64,000 nucleotides of DNA from Thermoleophilaceae bacterium (GTDB lineage: Bacteria; Actinomycetota; Thermoleophilia; Solirubrobacterales; Thermoleophilaceae): positions 124,001 through 188,000 of the forward strand of contig JAUJNF010000003.1 in assembly GCA_030446485.1 (NCBI GenBank), read 5' to 3'. Below are positions 21,880 through 30,110 of this stretch, piece by piece. The notes under the pieces are model-generated. The model was not told where the DNA came from and ran no database searches. It saw only the letters and a program-made list of their open reading frames with translations. The position numbers and the translations under genes are program-made. The stretch's first letter is position 1. Every line of letters begins with the position of its first letter.

Positions 21880-22511
21880 TGCGCATCCTCGTGGCCGACG
21901 ATCACGGCATCGTGCGGTCGGGCATCCGCATGCTCATCGACCGCCAGGACGGTATGCGCGTGGTGGCCGAGGCCGAGGACGGGGTGGCGGCCGTGGAGAT
22001 GACGCTGTCCGAGCGCCCGGACGTGGCCGTGCTCGACGTGTCGATGCCGCGGATGACGGGACTGCAGGCGGCGCGCGAGATCAAGGCCCAGTCCCCACGG
22101 ACCGTGGTGCTCCTGCTCTCCATGCACGACGACGAGCGCTACTCCTTCGAGGCGCTCAAGGCGGGCGCCGCGGGCTTCGTGCTCAAGCGCGCCGCCGACA
22201 CGGACCTCATCGACGCGATCCGCGCGGCCATGCGCGGCGAGGCCTTCGTCTCTCCCGCCAACCAGTCCGAGGTGCTCCGCGAGTGGGCCGCGGGCGGCCT
22301 CGACCAGCCCCACGAGGAGCTCACGCCACGCGAGCTGGAGGTGGTGAAGCTGATCGCCGAGGCCCACACCAACCGCCAGATCGCCGACGTGCTCCACGTG
22401 TCCGAGAAGACGGTGGAGTCGCATCGCGCGAACCTCCTGCAGAAGCTGGGAATGCGCGATCGGGTGGAGCTCGTGCGCTACGCGATCAGGCGCGGCCTGG
22501 TCGAGGCTTAG
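21876..22511 (+). CDS. LuxR/NarL-family response regulator
   Basis: 211-aa two-component regulator. The receiver domain (residues 3-118) has the acidic pocket ADDH and phospho-acceptor Asp54 in VAVLDVSMPRM, a Thr/Ser switch region (LLLSMHDD) and Lys in FVLKRAA. The LuxR-type helix-turn-helix (about 146-205) carries LTPRELEVVKLIAEAHTNRQ and VSEKTVESHRANLLQKL. The ATG at 21876 overlaps the kinase TGA, so the two are one translationally coupled unit. Targets are unknown. Confidence 0.95.
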   Translation: MMRILVADDHGIVRSGIRMLIDRQDGMRVVAEAEDGVAAVEMTLSERPDVAVLDVSMPRMTGLQAAREIKAQSPRTVVLLLSMHDDERYSFEALKAGAAGFVLKRAADTDLIDAIRAAMRGEAFVSPANQSEVLREWAAGGLDQPHEELTPRELEVVKLIAEAHTNRQIADVLHVSEKTVESHRANLLQKLGMRDRVELVRYAIRRGLVEA

Positions 22512-22589
22512 GGCCAGGGGCAGCGGACCGGACCACCGTCGGCATTAGACTGCGGTTCCGGCGTCCGACCCCATGGAGAGCCTCGGTCC

Positions 22590-23081
22590 ATGCAGGAGAT
22601 GGTGATCTACGGCGTGAGCTTCGACATGGTCGGCAAGCAGCCGATCGTGCTTCTGAAGACGCGCGACGGCAACAAGTTCCTCCCGATCTGGATCGGCCAT
22701 CCGGAGGCCGCGGCCATCCTCATGAAGCTGCAGGGCGCCAACACGCCGCGCCCGATGACCCACGACCTGATCAACGAGATGCTCACCGAGCTCGAGGTGG
22801 CGTGTACGCGCGTGTCGGTTACCGAGCTGCGCGAGAACACCTTCTACGCCTCGATCACCCTGCGCCTCGGCGGCAAGGACGTGGAGATCGACTCCCGCCC
22901 CTCCGACGCCCTGGCCCTGGCGGTGCGCACGAGCGCGCCGATCTTTGCCGCCGAGGACGTGATCGCCGAGTCGGCCATCGAGTTCGAGCACGAGGTGGAG
23001 GACCAGGAGGAGGTCGTGGACAAGTTCAAGGCCTTCCTCGACGAGGTCTCGCCGGAGGACTTCGCGGGCGGGAACAGCTAG
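22590..23081 (+). CDS. Bifunctional nuclease family protein (DUF151)
   Basis: 163-aa protein of the DUF151/BFN family. The family name comes from a reported dual DNase/RNase activity in plants; the bacterial role is poorly defined. The DUF151 core covers residues 1-130 (VIYGVSFDMVGKQPIVLLKT, FLPIWIGHPEAAAI, ...DSRPSDALALAVRTSAPIF). It ends with an acidic helix (about 135-158). The ATG at 22590 gives the standard start. It is transcribed 78 bp after the response regulator and may be independent. Confidence 0.88.
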   Translation: MQEMVIYGVSFDMVGKQPIVLLKTRDGNKFLPIWIGHPEAAAILMKLQGANTPRPMTHDLINEMLTELEVACTRVSVTELRENTFYASITLRLGGKDVEIDSRPSDALALAVRTSAPIFAAEDVIAESAIEFEHEVEDQEEVVDKFKAFLDEVSPEDFAGGNS

Positions 23082-23216
23082 GCCGGGGCGGCGCCGCGCC
23101 ACCTCCGTCCCCCGGGACGCCGCCTTCATCGGATGGCGATCGAGCACCCCGCCGCTTTTCACAGCCGCTCGGACTGATCCGCCAGGCCCCGTCCGGCTGG
23201 TACCGTCGCGCTCGCC

Positions 23217-24455
23217 ATGCGGGCCGTGCGAAAGGCGCTCATTCTCTGTTCGCTGATCCTCACCGCCACGGCCGGTGCGGCCGACGCTCGCGAGCTCGTG
23301 GTGGTGCAGGCCAACGTCGGGAACGTGAACCTGAACTGCAACGACCAGGTGTTCAAGCTGTGCCTGCGGCCGGTGGAGCGGCGGGCGGCCACCGCGTTGC
23401 GGGAGCTGTCACCCGATCTCGTCGCCTTCCAGGAGATCCTGCCCGTGGATCCCTTCGATCTCTGCGCCGAGGCGCCCTCGCGCAACCCGGCCAACCTGTG
23501 TTCGGCGCCCCGCGCCACCGGGCTGCAGGCCACGCGCCTGCTCGGCCCCGGCTACCGGGTGGCCTGTGACACGCGCTTCGGCTGGGAGTGCCTGGCGGTG
23601 AAGGACGGCGTCCTCGAGCTGGCGGGAGGCCTCGCGACGCGCCCCGTGCTCCCCGCCTGCGAAGACCGCGGCTTCACCCTCAACTCGGCGGTCGTCCGGT
23701 TGGCGGGCTGGCCGGTGACGGTCACGAACGGCCATCCCGACTCACGCGACGCCGAGTGCCGGCGCGACCAGGTCCGCGATCTCTTCGAGATGAGCGTGCC
23801 GGAGGGCGTGCCCACGCTGGTGATGGGCGACTGGAACCTAGACCCCTTTCGCGAGAACGACGTGAGCGTCGAGTACTGGAACGCCAACGTGGCGCGGCGC
23901 TACGCGTACGCGTCAACGCCGGAGCTGACCTTCTTTCCGCTCGCCCCCAGTCAGCTCGACCCGACCGGGGAGGTGCGCGATCCCGAGCCGCCCAACCCGG
24001 CGGGCGCGCGCACGATCGACCTGGTGCTGGCCGCCGGAGGAGTCGCCGGCACGTGTCAGGTTCAGCGCATCGACGGCGGGGGCGGCATGGACCACCGCGC
24101 CCAGGTGTGCCGCATCGGCACCGACGCCAGCGTCACGCCGGCCCTGCGGATCGCGCGCCGTGGCTGCGCGGTGACCGCCAGCTTCACCCCTTCGCCCCCG
24201 CACCTGCGCGGGGTGCGTTTCCAGACGGGCGGGCGTACGGTCGTCGACCGGCGCGCCCCGTTCCGCCTGCGGCTCGCGGGCGCCGAGCGCACGCAGCGCT
24301 TCAACCTCACCACCACCGCGCTGCTCGTGAACGGTGAGGGGCCGGCGCTCGCTCGACAGCTACCGGCGTGCGCGGCTCAGTCGCCGGCGCGGACCCGGGG
24401 CGACGACGGTCCGGATCGCAAGCCTCCACGGCGCCGGCCTTCCTTCACCGGCTGA
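23217..24455 (+). CDS. Secreted endonuclease/exonuclease/phosphatase-fold protein
   Basis: 412-aa exported enzyme of the EEP (DNase I-like) superfamily. A signal peptide (residues 1-25, cleavage near ADARE) precedes EEP landmarks: VVVQANVGNVN, the metal-binding Glu in DLVAFQEIL, GHPDS, the catalytic GDWNLDPF near 207, TIDLVLAAG and the terminal MDHRAQV. The Asp, Asn and His needed for phosphodiester hydrolysis are all present. Six or more cysteines suggest disulfides, in keeping with secretion. A ~100-residue C-terminal extension is beta-rich, ending in a basic tail. The substrate (nucleic acid, lipid head group or inositol phosphate) cannot be told. Confidence 0.82.
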   Translation: MRAVRKALILCSLILTATAGAADARELVVVQANVGNVNLNCNDQVFKLCLRPVERRAATALRELSPDLVAFQEILPVDPFDLCAEAPSRNPANLCSAPRATGLQATRLLGPGYRVACDTRFGWECLAVKDGVLELAGGLATRPVLPACEDRGFTLNSAVVRLAGWPVTVTNGHPDSRDAECRRDQVRDLFEMSVPEGVPTLVMGDWNLDPFRENDVSVEYWNANVARRYAYASTPELTFFPLAPSQLDPTGEVRDPEPPNPAGARTIDLVLAAGGVAGTCQVQRIDGGGGMDHRAQVCRIGTDASVTPALRIARRGCAVTASFTPSPPHLRGVRFQTGGRTVVDRRAPFRLRLAGAERTQRFNLTTTALLVNGEGPALARQLPACAAQSPARTRGDDGPDRKPPRRRPSFTG

Positions 24456-24490
24456 GGTCGACACTACGGGGCTGGCACGTGTCAGGTTCC

Positions 24491-24970
24491 TTATCTGAGC
24501 CTCGGCGTACCACCGACCGCCGCCTGAGACCTGTCCCGGCGTAGCGCCCACAGGGCGAAGGCGAGCACGGCGATGCCGCAAGCGATATCGACGACCACGT
24601 GTAGCTGTCGCCACCACGGCATGCCGGTGGCACCGGGAACCGTGTAATGGCCCAGGCCGACGAGGCCGCTCATCGCGTAGACCGTCAGGCAGGTGGCGGC
24701 CAGCGCAATGCGGCGCCCGGCGAAGAAGAACAGCCCGGCAGCGCCGAAGGCCGTGAAGACGAACCACGAGACGCCGATGACCGTGCGCGATGGTGCGGGC
24801 CCCGAGCTCGGTTCGGGGTAGTCGGCGTAGTTCGCGAAGTTGTCGACGTAGTGAACGATGGATACGGCCACGGCGACGGCCAGCAGCCCCTCGAGCAGCC
24901 GGAGTCCCGGGGCGGATTCGCGGAAGTCGGTGGTCGGCAGTGGATCGCTCCCCTCAAGCGAGCGGCTCAT
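24491..24970 (-). CDS. Small integral membrane protein of unknown function
   Basis: About 159 aa (from the ATG at 24970; an upstream start at 24988 adds 6 residues). Four hydrophobic segments are visible: LLEGLLAVAVAVSIVHYV, VIGVSWFVFTAFGAAGLFFF, IALAATCLTVYAMSGLVGLG and LHVVVDIACGIAVLAFALWA. Charged residues sit at the ends, so it is a four-helix membrane protein. No family is recognised and no catalytic motif is seen. It is convergent with the EEP gene and separated from ddl upstream by 153 bp. Confidence 0.7.
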   Translation of the reverse strand: MSRSLEGSDPLPTTDFRESAPGLRLLEGLLAVAVAVSIVHYVDNFANYADYPEPSSGPAPSRTVIGVSWFVFTAFGAAGLFFFAGRRIALAATCLTVYAMSGLVGLGHYTVPGATGMPWWRQLHVVVDIACGIAVLAFALWALRRDRSQAAVGGTPRLR

Positions 24971-25123
24971 CGGCTGAGAAGGTCTCACGAGCTTCCCGAG
25001 TGCGCCAGTCTCCTGCGCTGGTTAGCACGGCCTCGCCTCAGCCCGCAAGCTCACGCTCTCTGGGCGAATTCGGGAGCAGCTCTCGAGTCGAGACGCGTTC
25101 CTGCGCTGAGCGCGAGAGGCCAC

Positions 25124-26086
25124 TCAGGCCGGCGCCCGAGCGCTGCGCGCAAACGCCAGTTCCACGATCCGCCCCGTCAGCTCGTCGAATCCGATCCCCG
25201 CGGCGTCGGCGGCCTGGGGCAGCAGGCTCGTCTCGGTGAGCCCGGGGATCGCGTTGGCCTCCAGCACGAACAGCTCGCCGGTCGCGTCGTCCAGCATCAG
25301 GTCCACGCGCGCGAAGCCGGAGCAGCCGAGCAGCGCGTAGACGCCGATAGCGAGGGCCTGTGCCCGCGCCGTCACCTCCTCGGGCAGATCGGCCGGTGCC
25401 ACGAAGTCGGTGCGACCGATCTCGTATCGCGCCTCGAAGTCGTAGAAGTCCTCCTCGCGCGGAACGGCCTCGACCACCGGCAGGGCCAGCGGCCCGTCCG
25501 GCCCGTCGAGCACCGACACCGCCAGGTCGCGTCCCTTCACGTAGCGCTCGAGCATCACCTTGCTGTCGTAGGAGAACGCGGCAATCAACGCCGCCGGCAC
25601 GTCGGCCGCCGCGCCCGCGAACTTGATGCCGAGCGCCGAGCCCTGCCCCGCGGGCTTGACCACCACCGGCCAGCTCAATCGCTCCTCGATCGCCGGCAGC
25701 GCCTGGGCGGCGCCCAGCTCGCGGAACGCCGTCTCGTTGAAGGCGTAGAAGTCGGGCGTCGGAATCCCGGCGTCGAGCAGCAGGTGCTTGGTGAGCACCT
25801 TGTCCATGCAGCGGATGCAGGCCAGAACGCCCGAGCCGGTGTGGGGCACGCCGAGTATCGCGAGCAGCTCCTGCACCGTGCCGTCCTCCCCGTCGCGCCC
25901 GTGCAGGGCAACGAAGGCCACGTCCGGAGCGGTGTTCTCGAGCCGGGCGATCAGGTCGGCGCCCACGTCGATCGGCACCACCTCGTGGCCGAGCCGCTCG
26001 AGGGCGTCCTCCACGCGCGCGCCCGAGCGCAGGGACACCTGCCGCTCGAGCGACGAGCCGCCCTTGAGGACGGCCACCCGGCTCAC
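25124..26086 (-). CDS. ddl: D-alanine--D-alanine ligase
   Basis: ATP-grasp enzyme joining two D-Ala for peptidoglycan precursors. It is 320 aa, normal length. N-terminal domain: VAVLKGGSSLERQVSLRSG (family usually GGxSxEhxVSL) and FVALHGRDGEDGTVQELL. ATP-grasp: GIPTPDF, WPVVVKPAGQGSALGI, and the Mg-binding end of the active site VLEANAIPGLTE. The GTG start at 26086 overlaps the aminotransferase stop (GTGA), so the two genes form a coupled operon. Substrate preference (Ala, Ser or Lac) cannot be read with confidence, but the protein looks like the housekeeping type. Confidence 0.93.
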   Translation of the reverse strand: MSRVAVLKGGSSLERQVSLRSGARVEDALERLGHEVVPIDVGADLIARLENTAPDVAFVALHGRDGEDGTVQELLAILGVPHTGSGVLACIRCMDKVLTKHLLLDAGIPTPDFYAFNETAFRELGAAQALPAIEERLSWPVVVKPAGQGSALGIKFAGAAADVPAALIAAFSYDSKVMLERYVKGRDLAVSVLDGPDGPLALPVVEAVPREEDFYDFEARYEIGRTDFVAPADLPEEVTARAQALAIGVYALLGCSGFARVDLMLDDATGELFVLEANAIPGLTETSLLPQAADAAGIGFDELTGRIVELAFARSARAPA

Positions 26087-27525
26087 GAGCGGTGGGCGCG
26101 GCCCCCGCGGGCCGAGCGCTGCGGCATCGGCACCACCTGTGCGCCGGGGCCCTCGGGCTGCTCCGAGGCGGCTGCCTGCGACGCGCGGGCCACCGCCGGG
26201 GACCGCCCGCCGGTGAGCGTGCCGTAGAGAGCCACCTGCTCCTCCACCACCTTGCCGATGCGCCGGATTCCCTCGCGGATGGCGTCCTCGTCCGAGCCCG
26301 AGAAGTTCAGGCGCATGGAGCTGTGCCCGCGCCCATCGAGGTAGGCGGCCGAGCCCGGCACGAAGGCCACGTTCTCGCGGAGCGCGCGCGCGAGGAGGTC
26401 GGTGGTGTCGATGAAGTCGGGCAGCGTGACCCAGATAAACAGGCCGCCGGCCGGCCGCGTCCACTCGGCCTCGCGTGGGAACCACTCGGCCAGCGCGTCG
26501 AGCATCGTGTCGCGCCGGGTCCGGTAGATCTCGGTGAGGGAGTCGACGTAGTCGCGCCAGTCGGCTTGCTCGAAGTAGGAGTGCACGAGCAGCTGGGACA
26601 TCGTCGAGGTGCATAGGTCGGCCGCCTGCTTGCCGAGGTTGATCTTGTCGAGCACGGGCGGTGGCGCCACCACCCAGCCCAGGCGCAGACCAGGCGAGAG
26701 GATCTTCGAGAACGTGCCGAGGTACATCACGAACACGCCGCCGTCGAGCGCGCGCAGCGTGGCGTCGGGCGTGCCCTCGTAGCGCAACAGGCCGTACGGA
26801 TTGTCCTCCAGCACGAGCAGCTCGCGCTCGTGCGCCAGCTCCACGAGCCGCCGGCGCCGCGGCGGCGACATCGTCACGCCGGCCGGGTTCTGGAACGTGG
26901 GCACGGTGTAGATGAACTTGGGCGTGCGCCCGTCGCGGGCGAGGCGATCGAGCGTCTCCTCGAGCAGGTCGACGCGCATGCCGTCGGCGTCCATCTCGAT
27001 CTGCACCACGTCGGCCTGGTAGGAGGAGAAGACGGGCACGGCGCCGGGGTACGTGGGCGCCTCGGCGATCACCACGTCGCCGGGGTCGATCAGCGTCTTG
27101 GTCACGAGGTCGATCACCTGCTGGCCGCCCGCCGTGACGATGACGTCCTCCGGATCGGCGCGCATGCCCTCGGCGGCCATCACCTCAGCGATGCAGCGCT
27201 TGGTCTCCGGAAGCCCCTCGGTGGGCCCGTATTGAAGGGCGCGCGCGGAATCCTCGGCGGCCATGCGGCTCGTGACCGCGGCGAGCGTCTCGGGCGGGAA
27301 GCTCGACGTGTCGGGCAGGCCGCCGGCCAGCGAGATCACCTCCGGCCGCCCGATCACCGCCATCAGGTCGCGCATTGCGGAGGAGCGCATGGTGCGCGTT
27401 CGCGAGGCGAACAGGCCGGCGTAGCGCTCGAGGTCCCTCGAGGTGGAGCGCTGCTCCCTCCTGCGACCGGTCGGACTTTCCGATCCCCCAGCCGCGTTCG
27501 GCGCGTGGTGGTCGTCTATCGTCAT
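26083..27525 (-). CDS. PLP-dependent class I/II aminotransferase (LysN/MocR-domain type)
   Basis: 480-aa fold-type I aminotransferase. The PLP-binding lysine is Lys274 in GTFSKILSPGLRLGW; other landmarks are ISLAGGLPDTSSFPPE, LQYGPTEGLPE, VTAGGQQVIDLV, PTFQNPAGVTMS and DNPYGLLRY. This pattern fits the 2-aminoadipate/aromatic aminotransferase group related to MocR C-terminal domains, but no N-terminal DNA-binding domain is present. The first 40 residues and the last 40 are disordered. It is coupled to ddl, which hints at a role in amino-acid supply for the cell wall (inference). Its start codon overlaps the divergent DUF4126 region. Confidence 0.88.
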   Translation of the reverse strand: MTIDDHHAPNAAGGSESPTGRRREQRSTSRDLERYAGLFASRTRTMRSSAMRDLMAVIGRPEVISLAGGLPDTSSFPPETLAAVTSRMAAEDSARALQYGPTEGLPETKRCIAEVMAAEGMRADPEDVIVTAGGQQVIDLVTKTLIDPGDVVIAEAPTYPGAVPVFSSYQADVVQIEMDADGMRVDLLEETLDRLARDGRTPKFIYTVPTFQNPAGVTMSPPRRRRLVELAHERELLVLEDNPYGLLRYEGTPDATLRALDGGVFVMYLGTFSKILSPGLRLGWVVAPPPVLDKINLGKQAADLCTSTMSQLLVHSYFEQADWRDYVDSLTEIYRTRRDTMLDALAEWFPREAEWTRPAGGLFIWVTLPDFIDTTDLLARALRENVAFVPGSAAYLDGRGHSSMRLNFSGSDEDAIREGIRRIGKVVEEQVALYGTLTGGRSPAVARASQAAASEQPEGPGAQVVPMPQRSARGGRAHRS

Positions 27526-27563
27526 GGCGCTGTCCGCGGAGCCTAGCGACCGCCTCCTCTTCC

Positions 27564-28166
27564 ATCAGCCTCGTACTCGACATCGGCCAGGGCGCCGGCC
27601 TGGCCGGCGCGAGCGGCGTCCGCCCGTTCCTGCCGCCGCTGGTGGCCGGTGCCCTCGCGCGCGCGGACACCGGCGTGGACTTCGAGGGCACGTCGTACTC
27701 CTTCCTCGAGTCGCCGGCCTTCCTAGCGCTCGTGCTGGCTCTGGCCGTGGGCGCCTACGCGCTCGAGCGCCGGCGCGGCGCCCCGGCCGCCGGGTCGTCG
27801 CAGCGGCGGGACCCGGTGGAGATCGCGCTCGCGGTCATCGCCGTTGCGCTCGGCGCGCTGCTCTTCGCGGGCTCGCTCGAGGACGGCGGCCGCGAGGGCG
27901 TGGTGGGCCTGCTGGCCGGCGCCGCCTGCGCCGCGCTGGGCTTCATGGCGGCGGCCGCCTTCCTGGGTCGCGCGCGCCGCCGGGTCGAGGCCTCGGCCGC
28001 GGCCTTCCTGGCCGTGTACGCCGACCTGGCCGCGCTGGTGGTGGCCGGCCTGTCGATCCTGTTTCCGCCGCTCGGCTTCGTCGCCCTCGTATTCCTCGGC
28101 CTGCTGGTGATCCGAGGCCGCCGCGAGGGGGAGCGCAAGTTCGAGGGGCTGCGCATCCTGCGGTGA
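27564..28166 (+). CDS. DUF4126-like membrane protein; start codon unclear
   Basis: About 200-aa membrane protein with the DUF4126 N-terminal signature GAGLAGASGVRPFLPPLVAG then ...GVDFEGTSYSFLESPAFLAL. Four or five hydrophobic helices follow. No ATG, GTG or TTG lies in frame near the expected beginning; only non-canonical codons (ATC 27564, CTC 27570) are available. The ATG at 27524 is in a different frame and would need a one-base shift. The function of the family is unknown. The next gene starts 8 bp after its stop, so it leads the operon with phosphodiesterase, GtrA and glycosyltransferase. Confidence 0.72.
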   Translation: MSLVLDIGQGAGLAGASGVRPFLPPLVAGALARADTGVDFEGTSYSFLESPAFLALVLALAVGAYALERRRGAPAAGSSQRRDPVEIALAVIAVALGALLFAGSLEDGGREGVVGLLAGAACAALGFMAAAAFLGRARRRVEASAAAFLAVYADLAALVVAGLSILFPPLGFVALVFLGLLVIRGRREGERKFEGLRILR

Positions 28167-28173
28167 CGCCCGG

Positions 28174-29637
28174 GTGAGCAAGCCGCGGAAGCTCGTTCTC
28201 GCCGTGATCGACTCCCTCAAGCCGGACATGCTCGATCGCGCGGTGGCCGACGGCCGCGCGCCGGCGCTGAAGGCGCTGATCGAGCGCGGCACCTACGTCA
28301 GGGACTGCGTGTCGACCTACCCCTCGGTCACGCCGGTGGCGTCCGCCAGCATCGCCACCGGACTCGGGCCGGACGAGCACCACATACCGTCGATGAACTG
28401 GTACCACCGCGGCGAGGGCCGCTACGTGGAGTACGGCTCGTCGTTTCCCGCCACGCGGGCCTTCGGCGTGGTGAAGTCGCTCTTCGACACGGTCTACAAC
28501 ATGAACCTCGCGCACCTGAGCCGCGATCGCCGGACGGTGTACGAGCACCTCGAGGACGCCGGCCTGCGCACCGCGTGCACCACCTACCTGATCTACCGGG
28601 GGCGCACGCGCCACCGCCCCGACGAGGAGGGCATGTACGCGCGCGTGGCCCAGGCCGCCCAGTTCCGCCACGCGGTCTACGGACCCACGGAGCTCTTCTA
28701 CGCCGACCTGTTCGCCTCCCGCCGCACGAGCTGCCGCTCGCTGCTCGGGATGCCCGGCCAGCGCGACCAGCACACTGGATGCGTGGGGGCGCACTTGGTG
28801 GAGAACGACCTGTTCGACTTCCTGCTCTTCTCCCTGCCCGACAACGACACGTACTCGCATAAGCGCGGGCCCTACGCGCAGGTGACGTCGATTGCCGGCG
28901 CAGACCGAGCGCTCGAGCGGATCTTCCACGTGGCCGGCGGGGTGGACGCCTTCCTGGAGGACCACGCCGTGATCGTCACGAGCGACCATTCCCAGACGTC
29001 CGTGGAGGAGAGCATCCGCCTGGCCGACGTGCTCGACGGCTACGCGGTGCTGCGCCCGTCGGACTCGCGGCCGGAGCAGTCCGACGTGGCGGTGTGCCCG
29101 GCGGCCCGCAGCGCCATGGTCTACGTGCTCGACCCCACGGACCGCGCCGAGATGGTGGCCGAGCTGGTCGGCGATCTCCTGAGGGTCGAGTCACTCGACG
29201 TGATCGCTCACCTGGACGGCGGTGAGGCGGTTGTGTCCACCGCTCGCGGTGAGCTGCGCTTCGCACCCGACGGCGAGCTCAGCGATCTGCGCGGGCGCCG
29301 CTGGAGCGTGGCCGGCGAGCACGCCGCGCTGGCGCTGCGCGTGGAGGACGGCCGCGTGTCGAGCGAGACCTATCCCGACGCGCTCGCGCGGCTGTGGTCG
29401 GCGCTCGCTTGCCCGGGCGCGGGCGAAGTGCTCATCTCCGCAGCGCCCGGCTGCGAGTTCGTCGACTGGGGCGGGGCCGCACACGTCGGGGGCGGGAGCC
29501 ACGGGTCCCTGCACCGAGGCGATTCGCTGGGCGCGCTCATCCTCTGCGGCGTCGACGCGCCCTCCGAGCCGCCCGCGCAGTGGACGTTGCGCGACGTTAC
29601 ACCGGTTGTGCTCGAGCACTTCGGGGTAGCCTCGTGA
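28174..29637 (+). CDS. Type I phosphodiesterase/nucleotide pyrophosphatase-like protein
   Basis: 487-aa member of the alkaline phosphatase superfamily (phosphodiesterase/nucleotide pyrophosphatase or phosphoglycerol-transferase-like). The N-terminal metal site is LVLAVIDSLKPDML with the nucleophile region STYPSVTPVASASIATG (Thr in SVTP). Later metal ligands are in SLPDNDTYSHKRGP and VIVTSDHSQT, plus GSHGSLHRGD near the end. There is no signal peptide or membrane anchor, so it acts in the cytoplasm or is exported otherwise. The GTG start at 28174 follows DUF4126 closely, and its TGA overlaps the gtrA start. The substrate is unknown; envelope-polymer metabolism is suggested only by the neighbours. 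Confidence 0.82.
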   Translation: MSKPRKLVLAVIDSLKPDMLDRAVADGRAPALKALIERGTYVRDCVSTYPSVTPVASASIATGLGPDEHHIPSMNWYHRGEGRYVEYGSSFPATRAFGVVKSLFDTVYNMNLAHLSRDRRTVYEHLEDAGLRTACTTYLIYRGRTRHRPDEEGMYARVAQAAQFRHAVYGPTELFYADLFASRRTSCRSLLGMPGQRDQHTGCVGAHLVENDLFDFLLFSLPDNDTYSHKRGPYAQVTSIAGADRALERIFHVAGGVDAFLEDHAVIVTSDHSQTSVEESIRLADVLDGYAVLRPSDSRPEQSDVAVCPAARSAMVYVLDPTDRAEMVAELVGDLLRVESLDVIAHLDGGEAVVSTARGELRFAPDGELSDLRGRRWSVAGEHAALALRVEDGRVSSETYPDALARLWSALACPGAGEVLISAAPGCEFVDWGGAAHVGGGSHGSLHRGDSLGALILCGVDAPSEPPAQWTLRDVTPVVLEHFGVAS

Positions 29638-30110
29638 GCTTGCCCGAGGAGACGCTCACCCTTCCCGAGCCGACGCCCGTGCGTGTTCACGCGCGCGTGC
29701 GGCACGGCATGCGGCACCGCCGCAACTGGCTCCAGCTCGTGAAGTTCTGCGCGGTGGGAGCCTCGGGCTACGTGGTGAACCTCGTGGTATTCAGCGTGGC
29801 CACGGTCGCGTTTGACCTGCACCACCTGGTGGCCGCCACCGCGGCCTTCCTGGTGGCCGTGACCAACAACTTCTGGTGGAACCGCCACTGGACCTTCGGT
29901 GCCTCGGGCGGCTCGCGGCGCTTCCAGGCCTCGCGCTTCTTCGCGGTGAGCGTGCTCGCCTTCCTGGTGGCGGCGACGCTGCTCGAGCTGGCGGTCGGAA
30001 CGGGCATGCCCGAGGTGGCTGCGCAGGCGGCCTCGATCGTGGCCGCCACGCCGCTCAACTTCATCGGGAACAAGATGTGGAGCTTCGGGCGAGGCGCCTC
30101 GCGCGCCTGA
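29634..30110 (+). CDS. gtrA: GtrA-family membrane protein
   Basis: 158-aa GtrA-like protein, a four-helix membrane protein thought to flip or position polyprenyl-linked sugars. After a cytoplasmic N-terminus (1-35), the conserved start LVKFCAVGASGYVVNLVVFS, the motif NNFWWNRHWTFGA and the terminal FIGNKMWSFGR identify the family. The GTG start overlaps the phosphodiesterase stop (GTGA). Its last 34 bp overlap the downstream glycosyltransferase. The context points to transfer of sugars from polyprenyl carriers at the outer face. Confidence 0.9.
   Translation: MSLPEETLTLPEPTPVRVHARVRHGMRHRRNWLQLVKFCAVGASGYVVNLVVFSVATVAFDLHHLVAATAAFLVAVTNNFWWNRHWTFGASGGSRRFQASRFFAVSVLAFLVAATLLELAVGTGMPEVAAQAASIVAATPLNFIGNKMWSFGRGASRA

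Noticed and set aside
24471-24484. Near-palindrome CTGGCACGTGTCAG between two convergent genes
   Set aside because: Short, with one mismatched pair and no neighbouring signal. It could be a weak terminator or chance.
27524-27566. Start of the DUF4126 gene at ATG 27524
   Set aside because: This ATG is in a different frame from the conserved protein and would need a frameshift. Kept only as a possibility in the note.
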